Source: AWTP1-13 sp035762425 (GTDB taxonomy: Bacteria; Pseudomonadota; Alphaproteobacteria; Rhizobiales; Hyphomicrobiaceae). Taken from it: a DNA stretch of 11,195 nt. The notes under the pieces were generated by a model. That model was not told the DNA's origin. It made no database searches and was given only the letters and a program-made list of their open reading frames with translations. The stretch is from assembly GCA_035762425.1 (NCBI GenBank), contig DASTOW010000351.1, positions 1 through 11,195 of the forward strand. The letters are read 5' to 3'. Shown in pieces: positions 5,787 through 11,195 of the stretch. Position numbers and translations under genes: made by a program. The number at the start of each line of letters is the position of its first letter. Within the stretch, counting starts at the first letter, position 1.

Positions 5787-5829
5787 GGATGGGCTCCCCG
5801 CGGGTCGGGGAGCCCATCCCGTTTGTTCC
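5787..5829 (+). terminator. Rho-independent terminator after the small exported-protein gene
   Basis: A perfect 13-base-pair stem, left arm 5787-5799 and right arm 5807-5819 (core GGGCTCCCC/GGGGAGCCC), around a 7-base loop, followed by CGTTTGTTCC with moderate T content. It begins 31 bases after the stop at 5755. The upstream sequence CATCCTGC (5764-5771) can also pair with GCAGGATG (5784-5791), which overlaps the base of the terminator's left arm. Confidence 0.75.
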
Positions 5830-5930
5830 TGCTCTCCATGCATAGCGCGCTGTCCCGCCAGCCCAAGCGCCTCGATGCTTCTGGGCGGATGCGCGCGCCA
5901 CCCACACCTCGTCGAGATCGAGATCCAGCC

Positions 5931-7574
5931 ATGCCCCACGCCCGCGCACGATTGCTCACTTTGATGTTCGCGCTGTCGGTCTGCCTTGCGGCAAGCCCGG
6001 TCCTCGCACAGGCGCCGGCAACCGCACCGGCCGACGCGGAGCGCGTCCAGGTTATCGTCACGAAACCGGCTGCGACCACAGGCAAGAGCGCCAAGGACTC
6101 GCAGCGCATGGCCGACGAGTTCAAGAAGCATTCCGCACAGACGACCGGGCAATCCCTGTCGATGACCAAGGCTGAAGTCTGGTCCGTGCCCAAGAGCGAG
6201 CTCGAAGGCCTGAAGAAGATGGCGGCCAAGCACGGAGCGACGGTGACCGAGCTGGGACCGGATTCGTATCACCTGTTCCGCGCGCCGCCGCCCGACATGA
6301 CCATGAGCAAGAAGCAGAAGGCCATCATGGATCAGGCCAAGGCCGCCAAGGCGACGAACGGCGTCAAGCTGGTCATGGGGCCGGCCCCGGCAATGCTCGA
6401 GCACGCCCTCACCAGCGATCCAAAGGACGGCTTGCCGAAAATTTCGGTCACGCTCAGCGATGACAAGGTCCTCATCATCAACCGCACCAGCGTCGACATC
6501 AAACCCGATCGCGCGATTTGGCGCGGGACGGTCGAGAGCACCGGCGCCCTCGTCACGCTGATGTTCTGGCCCAACGGAAAGATGACCGGCATGGTGCGCA
6601 ATGACGGGCACATCCACGCCATCCGGCACGTCAAGGACAGCGTCTATGCCATCGTCGACATGAGCGAGGAGAAGATGCCGCACGAGCATGCGCCGATGCC
6701 GGAACGCCTGCGCGTCGACGATCCTAACCTGCGTGACGAGTCGCTCACCAAGCAGGGCGATGCCAGTGTCCTGAGGGAAATGAGCGCGGCCAAGCGCCCG
6801 CAGTCGCAGGCGCAGCCGAACACCAAGCAGCAGCTGGCCTACGTGCCGGCAGGCAAGCCGACGCCGGCAAAGACCAAGCCGGAAGCTCCGGCCGCAAAGG
6901 CCGATCCGTCAGCCAAGGACGTGGTGATCGACGTGATCGTCGCCTACACCCCCAAGGCCGCTAGCCATTACATGGATATCAAGCGCGAACTGATCGAACT
7001 CGCCATCGAGGAGGGCAATGAATCGTTCCGCAGGAGCGGCTTGGAGCACTTAAAGCTCAGGCTCGTGTATGCCTATCAGACCAACTACGTGGAGAGCGGC
7101 ACGCACTTCGATCACGTCTGGCGCTTTCACGACAAGGACGGCTACATGGACGAGATCCATGGTCTGCGCGACAAATACCGCGCCGACGTCGCCGTTCTCA
7201 TCGTCGACGATGCGAACGGGTGCGGACTGTCGACGCGCGTCTATGCCGGCGAGGACGAAGCTTTCTCGGTCGTTCACCACGCATGCGCGGCAGCGACCTA
7301 CTCCCTGGCGCACGAGATCGGGCACCTCATCGGGGCCCGTCATGACCTCAACATGGACGACAGCAAGACGCCCTTCCCCTACGGCCATGGCTATGTCAAC
7401 GGGACGAAGTGGCGTGACATCATGAGCTACAAGGAAAGCTGCGGCGGCTGCACGCGACTGCCCGTCTGGTCCGGCCCCAAGGTCATGGTCAATGGCGAGC
7501 CTGCCGGCTCGGCTGACCTCGACAATTCGCGGGTCCTTATGGAGCAGGCCGGCCGGGTTGCGGGCTTCAGGTAA
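5931..7574 (+). CDS. Secreted reprolysin-like zinc metalloprotease (M12-type metzincin) with pro-region
   Basis: A 547-residue secreted zinc endopeptidase precursor. Residues 1-26 are a Sec signal peptide (basic R-A-R, hydrophobic core, cleavage after V-L-A). Residues ~27-260 look like a pro-region: a Lys/Ala-rich helical part, then a beta-rich part with W-R-G-T-V (197-201) and N-D-G-H-I-H-A-I (224-231), resembling the pro-domains of bacterial reprolysin-like enzymes. A Pro/Ala/Lys-rich linker spans ~290-330. The catalytic domain (~331-547) has the metzincin site H-E-I-G-H-L-I-G-A-R-H-D (461-472: zinc ligands His461, His465, His471; base Glu462), with the final Asp usual in adamalysins, and the Met-turn I-M-S-Y (Met498). 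Four cysteines (431, 452, 504, 507) could form disulfides. No cysteine switch is seen in the pro-region. I chose ATG 5931 for the signal peptide; only a weak GAGAT precedes it. The substrate is unknown. Confidence 0.88.
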   Translation: MPHARARLLTLMFALSVCLAASPVLAQAPATAPADAERVQVIVTKPAATTGKSAKDSQRMADEFKKHSAQTTGQSLSMTKAEVWSVPKSELEGLKKMAAKHGATVTELGPDSYHLFRAPPPDMTMSKKQKAIMDQAKAAKATNGVKLVMGPAPAMLEHALTSDPKDGLPKISVTLSDDKVLIINRTSVDIKPDRAIWRGTVESTGALVTLMFWPNGKMTGMVRNDGHIHAIRHVKDSVYAIVDMSEEKMPHEHAPMPERLRVDDPNLRDESLTKQGDASVLREMSAAKRPQSQAQPNTKQQLAYVPAGKPTPAKTKPEAPAAKADPSAKDVVIDVIVAYTPKAASHYMDIKRELIELAIEEGNESFRRSGLEHLKLRLVYAYQTNYVESGTHFDHVWRFHDKDGYMDEIHGLRDKYRADVAVLIVDDANGCGLSTRVYAGEDEAFSVVHHACAAATYSLAHEIGHLIGARHDLNMDDSKTPFPYGHGYVNGTKWRDIMSYKESCGGCTRLPVWSGPKVMVNGEPAGSADLDNSRVLMEQAGRVAGFR

Positions 7575-7581
7575 AGCCCTT

Positions 7582-7929
7582 TCAGGGCACCGGCATGAGC
7601 TGCGCCAACACCAGCAGGACGGAGCCGCCGGCGACGCCGACAGCCAGATTGCGCTTGCCCGCGTAGTAGCAGATGAAGCCGCCGGCGAATGCGGCGAGCC
7701 GCACGGCCAGCGAGAGGTCTGCCAGCGCTCCGGCCGGAAACAGCAGCATACGCACGACCATGCCGGCCACCAGGGCCGTCGCCACCGCCCGCACCCATTG
7801 CAACACTTCGCCCGCCATGTCGAGGCGGCTGCCGACCAGCAGTCCAAGCCAGCGCCAGATTTCCGTGGCGAGGAACCCGGCCGCAAACAACACCAGGTAG
7901 CCACCGAAGCCGTCTTCGAGCGCGGCCAC
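7582..7929 (-). CDS. azlD: AzlD-family small subunit of an amino-acid exporter
   Basis: A 115-residue membrane protein, the usual length for AzlD, with about four hydrophobic helices. It should partner the large subunit AzlC encoded just upstream; characterised AzlCD/BrnFE/YgaZH pairs export branched-chain amino acids or methionine. The family is recognised from size, hydrophobicity pattern, the V-R-A-V-A-T-A-L-V-A-G-M-V-V-R segment and the pairing with AzlC, rather than from a strict motif. The start is GTG 7929, preceded by GGAGG with 9-base spacing inside the end of azlC; three bases separate the two genes. It ends head-on with the metalloprotease gene, with only seven bases between stop codons. 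A small GCCCT-TTC-AGGGC hairpin (7576-7588) spans that junction, without a T-run. The substrate is unproven. Confidence 0.8.
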   Translation of the reverse strand: MAALEDGFGGYLVLFAAGFLATEIWRWLGLLVGSRLDMAGEVLQWVRAVATALVAGMVVRMLLFPAGALADLSLAVRLAAFAGGFICYYAGKRNLAVGVAGGSVLLVLAQLMPVP

Positions 7930-7932
7930 CTG

Positions 7933-8634
7933 CTAGCGCCTCCGGCCGAGGACATAGGCGAGCGTGCCACCGATCAGACCTGTTGCCAGCAGGTCGAAGC
8001 CCGGCATCACCAGGTAGAGCACGGGGCTCAAGCCGCAACCGATCGCCACCGCAGCCAGGTCCATCGCTGAGCGCGAGGTGGCGATCAACGACAAGATGAA
8101 ATAGAGCGGTGTCATGAACAGCAGCGCCGCCGTGACCAGCGCCGGCACGCCGGCCACCAGCAGATAGCCGGCAATCGTCCCCGACAGCATCATGCAGGCC
8201 ATGGCGACGCCGGCGCCGAGATGAAACGGCAACCTTAATGCGACGGGAATGGTCGGCAGACGCCGGTGCCCTTCGATCCAAGTCGAGATGGCGATGAAGT
8301 GCGCGGCCAGCACTTGCAGCAGCGGTCGCCGTTTCTCGCTTTGCAGCAGCGGCACTAGGGTTACGGTCATCGGCATCAGGCGCACGGCCGTCAGCGTCAC
8401 GGCCAGGGCGGCGCCGGCGAACGTGGCACCGCGCATTAGCTGGTCGATCAGCACCATCTGATTGGGCAGCGCGAACACGATGGCCGACAGGAACACGGCA
8501 TGGCCGAAGTCAAAGCCGCCGTCGCGGGCCAGCGCGCCAAAGCCAAGCGCGGTGGTAAAGAGCACGACCGACGGCACGGATATGATCAAGCCGAGCCCGC
8601 CGACGAATGCTCCAGCTGTCGTGCTAGGCGGCAT
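7933..8634 (-). CDS. azlC: AzlC-family large subunit of an amino-acid exporter
   Basis: A 233-residue inner-membrane protein with several transmembrane segments. The AzlC pattern is visible in the first half: G-F-G-A-L-A-R-D-G-G near residue 30, a hydrophobic stretch ending in a polar P-N-Q helix start, and the T-A-V-R-L-M-P-M-T-V-T-L-V-P segment, where better-known members have N-x-R-H-x-L. This marks a subgroup distant from E. coli YgaZ, so the exported substrate could differ from branched-chain amino acids. I chose ATG 8634. A longer reading to ATG 8712 adds 26 residues encoded by a palindromic element and lacking membrane-protein character. No strong Shine-Dalgarno precedes 8634. It is the first gene of azlC-azlD and lies downstream of clpA on the same strand, probably with its own promoter. 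Confidence 0.82.
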   Translation of the reverse strand: MPPSTTAGAFVGGLGLIISVPSVVLFTTALGFGALARDGGFDFGHAVFLSAIVFALPNQMVLIDQLMRGATFAGAALAVTLTAVRLMPMTVTLVPLLQSEKRRPLLQVLAAHFIAISTWIEGHRRLPTIPVALRLPFHLGAGVAMACMMLSGTIAGYLLVAGVPALVTAALLFMTPLYFILSLIATSRSAMDLAAVAIGCGLSPVLYLVMPGFDLLATGLIGGTLAYVLGRRR

Positions 8635-8666
8635 CGGCTCGGCGTTCTCTGGTGGTTGAGCCGTAG

Positions 8667-8696
8667 GTTGGGTTAGGGCGAAGCTCCAAACCCAAC
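8667..8696. repeat. Palindromic repeat-like element (GTTGGGTT...AACCCAAC)
   Basis: Perfect 8-base inverted arms at 8667-8674 and 8689-8696 flank a 14-base centre AGGGCGAAGCTCCA that is itself partly self-complementary (GGGC/GCTC). Flanks read TAG before and AATCCGACG after. From memory, very similar GTAGGTTGGGTTAG...CCAACCC palindromes are scattered through many proteobacterial genomes as intergenic repeats of unknown function. Only one copy is present here, so its repeat status rests on that resemblance. Confidence 0.5.
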
Positions 8697-8699
8697 AAT

Positions 8700-8720
8700 C
8701 CGACGCACGCACGGCGTCGG
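8700..8720 (-). terminator. Hairpin downstream of clpA, possible terminator
   Basis: CCGACGC and GCGTCGG form seven perfect pairs around a 7-base loop, starting 35 bases past the clpA stop in the clpA direction. On the clpA strand it is followed by ATTGTTGGGTTT, only mildly T-rich, and then directly by the palindromic element. It may end the clpA transcript or be part of that repeat. Confidence 0.35.
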
Positions 8721-8755
8721 GTCACGCTGCCGCGCACACCCGATCCTCCGTTCGC

Positions 8756-11195
8756 CTAATCGTCCTTGCGGCGAGGCACGCTCGGCACTGTGCCGCCGCC
8801 CGACTTCGGGCGGTCCTTCTTGTCCTTCGGGCCAGGTAAAGCCTTGCGCGGCGTGGCCTCAACCAGCGCCGAGCCATCGCCATCCTCGTCCTCGCCGTCG
8901 TCCTCCTCGGCTTTGGCGCGCTTGGCCTTCTGCACAGGGTCGGCCGGTATGTACTCGAAGGTGAGCTTGCGCTCGAGACCCTCGCCAGCGACCGAGATGC
9001 GCACCGTGCCGCCGTGTTCGAGCTTGCCGAACAGCAGTTCATCGGCGAGCGGCTTCTTGATGTGCTCCTGGATGACGCGGGCCAACGGACGGGCACCGAA
9101 CTTCTCGTCGTAACCCATCTCGGCCAGCCACCTGGCGGCAGCCTCGTCGAGTTCGATGGTGACGCCACGGTCGGCGAGCTGGGCCTCGAGCTGGAACACG
9201 AACTTCTCTACCACCTTCAAGATCACCTCGGGCGGCAGGCCGGCGAACGGGATCACCGCGTCCAGCCGATTGCGGAACTCGGGCGTGAACATGCGGTTGA
9301 TGGCTTCGGTGTCGTCGCCCTCGCGCTTCGTCCGGTTGAAGCCCATGGCTGGGCGGGCCATGTCGGAGGCGCCAGCGTTCGTGGTCATGATCAGGATGAT
9401 GTTGCGGAAGTCGACCGACTTGCCGTTGTGGTCGGTCAGCTTGCCGTGATCCATCACCTGCAGGAGGATGTTGAACAGGTCCGGATGCGCCTTTTCGATC
9501 TCGTCGAGCAGCAGCACCGAATGCGGATGCTGGTCGACGCCGTCGGTCAGCAGTCCGCCCTGGTCGAAGCCGACGTAGCCCGGCGGCGCACCGATTAGGC
9601 GCGAAACTGTGTGCTTCTCCATGTACTCGGACATGTCGAAGCGCAGCAGCTCGACGCCCATCAGCGAGGCCAGCTGCTTGGCGACTTCCGTCTTGCCGAC
9701 GCCGGTCGGACCCGAGAACAGGTAGCAGCCGATCGGCTTCTCAGGCTCGCGCAGGCCCGCGCGGGACAGCTTGATGGTGCTGGCCAGCGCCTCGATGGCC
9801 TTGTTCTGGCCGAACACCAGGCGCTTGAGATCCTTCTCAATGTTGGCCAGCACCTCGGCGTCCGACTTGGTGATGGTCTTGGGCGGAATGCGCGCCATGG
9901 TGGCTACCGTCGCTTCCACCTCCTTGACGGTGATCTTTTTCTTGCGCTTGGCTTCCGGTACCAGCATCTGCGAGGCGCCAGTCTCGTCGATCACGTCGAT
10001 CGCCTTGTCGGGCAGCTTGCGGTCGTGGATGTACTTCGCCGACAGCTCGACGGCGGCCTTGATGGCTTCGCCGGTGTACTTGAGCTTGTGGTACTCCTCA
10101 AACACGGGCTTCAGACCTTTGAGGATCTCGATGGAGTCCTCGACGGTCGGCTCCTTGATGTCGATCTTCTGGAAGCGCCGCACCAGCGCGCGGTCCTTCT
10201 CGAAGTGCTGGCGGTATTCCTTGTAGGTGGTCGAGCCGATGCAGCGGACGGTGCCCGACTGCAGGGCCGGCTTGAGCAGGTTTGACGCATCCATGGCGCC
10301 GCCGGAGGTGGCGCCCGCACCGATCACGGTATGGATCTCGTCGATGAACAGGATGGCGCCGGGATAATTCTCGACCTCCTTCATGACGGCCTTGAGCCGC
10401 TCCTCGAAGTCGCCGCGATAGCGCGTACCCGCCAGCAGCGCGCCCATGTCGAGCGCGAAGATGGTGGAATCCTTCAGCACCTCGGGCACCTCGCCCTGCA
10501 CGATCTTGCGCGCCAGGCCCTCGGCGATGGCGGTCTTGCCGACACCCGGATCACCCACGAACAGCGGGTTGTTCTTCTGCCGGCGGCACAGCACTTGGAT
10601 GGTGCGCAGCACTTCCTGCTCGCGGCCGATCAGAGGATCGATGCGGCCGCCCTTGGCTTTCTTGTTGAGGTTGACGCAGTAGGTGTTGAGCGCGTCCTGC
10701 GGCTGCTTCTTCTCCTCGCGCGTCTCGGAGGAGCTGGCATCCTCGTCCACCCCGCGCACGGACTTGGGGTCGGACATGCCGGGCCGCTTGGCGATGCCGT
10801 GGCTGATGTACTGCACGGCGTCGAACCGCGTCATCTCCTGCTCCTGCAGGAAGAAGGCGGCGTGGCTCTCGCGCTCGGCGAAGATGGCGACCAGCACGTT
10901 GGCGCCAGTTACCTCCTCGCGGCCGGAGGACTGCACATGCACGACGGCGCGATGGATGACGCGCTGGAAGCCGGTGGTGGGCTGAGCTTCGGTGGAACCC
11001 TTCAGAAACAGGGAGGCCAGCTCGTTGTCGATGTATTCGGTGATGCGGGCGCGCAGGCCGTCGATATCGACCGAGCAGGCGCGCATGACGGCCGCAGCGT
11101 CGCGGTCGTCGAGGAGCGATAGCAGCAGATGCTCAAGTGTGGCGTACTCGTGATGGCGCTCGTTGGCGTACTCGAGCGCGCGATGCAGGGCAGTT
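8756..11195 (-). CDS. clpA: ClpA, AAA+ unfoldase of the ClpAP protease (N-terminus cut by window edge)
   Basis: Visible as 812 residues; only the first ten or so are missing. ClpA unfolds substrates, including N-degron proteins delivered by ClpS, and feeds them to ClpP in the cytosol. The N-domain starts at L-H-R-A-L-E-Y-A-N-E-R-H-H-E-Y (residues 3-17 of the visible part). D1 has Walker A G-D-P-G-V-G-K-T (214-221) and Walker B I-L-F-I-D-E (281-286). D2 has Walker A G-P-T-G-V-G-K-T (495-502), Walker B L-L-L-D-E (561-565) and sensor 2 G-A-R-P-L-A-R (700-706). The absence of a ClpB-type coiled-coil middle domain separates it from ClpB. The ClpP-docking tripeptide, I-G-L in E. coli, reads M-G-F (617-619). 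After the core come an acidic run (~764-774) and a basic/Pro-rich tail to residue 812. The ATG at 11086 is internal, since family sequence continues upstream to the edge. Confidence 0.97.
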   Translation of the reverse strand, partial: TALHRALEYANERHHEYATLEHLLLSLLDDRDAAAVMRACSVDIDGLRARITEYIDNELASLFLKGSTEAQPTTGFQRVIHRAVVHVQSSGREEVTGANVLVAIFAERESHAAFFLQEQEMTRFDAVQYISHGIAKRPGMSDPKSVRGVDEDASSSETREEKKQPQDALNTYCVNLNKKAKGGRIDPLIGREQEVLRTIQVLCRRQKNNPLFVGDPGVGKTAIAEGLARKIVQGEVPEVLKDSTIFALDMGALLAGTRYRGDFEERLKAVMKEVENYPGAILFIDEIHTVIGAGATSGGAMDASNLLKPALQSGTVRCIGSTTYKEYRQHFEKDRALVRRFQKIDIKEPTVEDSIEILKGLKPVFEEYHKLKYTGEAIKAAVELSAKYIHDRKLPDKAIDVIDETGASQMLVPEAKRKKKITVKEVEATVATMARIPPKTITKSDAEVLANIEKDLKRLVFGQNKAIEALASTIKLSRAGLREPEKPIGCYLFSGPTGVGKTEVAKQLASLMGVELLRFDMSEYMEKHTVSRLIGAPPGYVGFDQGGLLTDGVDQHPHSVLLLDEIEKAHPDLFNILLQVMDHGKLTDHNGKSVDFRNIILIMTTNAGASDMARPAMGFNRTKREGDDTEAINRMFTPEFRNRLDAVIPFAGLPPEVILKVVEKFVFQLEAQLADRGVTIELDEAAARWLAEMGYDEKFGARPLARVIQEHIKKPLADELLFGKLEHGGTVRISVAGEGLERKLTFEYIPADPVQKAKRAKAEEDDGEDEDGDGSALVEATPRKALPGPKDKKDRPKSGGGTVPSVPRRKDD

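Noticed and set aside
5550..5930. An in-frame upstream extension of the metalloprotease overlapping the small gene.
   Set aside because: It runs through the previous gene and its terminator; the Sec signal peptide starts exactly at ATG 5931.
5219..6689. Minus-strand open frames running through the structured gap, the small exported-protein gene and the protease.
   Set aside because: They have no coherent domain, cross the terminator hairpin, and compete with plus-strand genes that have signal peptides and a catalytic zinc site.
7576..7588. GCCCT-TTC-AGGGC hairpin at the convergent protease/azlD junction as a bidirectional terminator.
   Set aside because: The stem is only five pairs and neither strand has a following T-run; too weak to call as a terminator.
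8756..11195. Plus-strand open frames opposite clpA, some over 200 residues.
   Set aside because: ClpA is unambiguous across the whole span; these are codon-bias mirrors of it.

Overview
The window looks like part of the chromosome of a high-GC alphaproteobacterium. The evidence is the strong G/C bias at third codon positions, the sequence style of IspG, ZnuB and ClpA, and the Zur-type regulator with a His/Cys-rich N-terminus. I cannot name the genus. Nothing suggests a phage, plasmid, CRISPR array or insertion sequence; no tRNA or rRNA was recognised. Most of the window is housekeeping or transport genes. The less ordinary material lies at 317-1489, 2153-2320, 5173-5930 and 8660-8720.

Layout. 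The 3' end of a glutathione S-transferase gene (+, cut by the left edge) converges on a thiolase-family gene (-, 317-1489) that has lost three of the four classical catalytic residues. Divergent from the thiolase is a zinc-uptake cluster on the + strand: zur (1656-2156), znuC (2153-3070, overlapping zur) and znuB (3072-3869). The binding protein gene znuA is not here. After a 58-base gap with a short direct repeat comes ispG (3928-5172), encoding the Fe-S enzyme for the penultimate step of MEP isoprenoid synthesis.

A 328-base non-coding stretch (5173-5500) then holds three consecutive stem-loops, one of which can form two mutually exclusive folds, and a GC-rich stem just before the next gene. 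It precedes a small gene for an 84-residue exported protein of unknown function (5501-5755), closed by a strong hairpin terminator. Next is a 547-residue secreted, reprolysin-like zinc metalloprotease with a pro-region (5931-7574). Convergent with it on the - strand are azlC-azlD (AzlCD-type amino-acid exporter), a palindromic repeat-like element, and clpA (8756 to beyond the right edge), the AAA+ unfoldase of the ClpAP protease.

How the genes work together. Zur and ZnuBC form one zinc-import unit, with the regulator transcribed with its likely targets and translated in coupling with znuC. AzlC and AzlD are expected to form a two-subunit exporter. The small exported protein and the metalloprotease are both secreted and on the same strand, but a terminator separates them, so a functional link is only a guess. 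The other genes appear to be independent neighbours.
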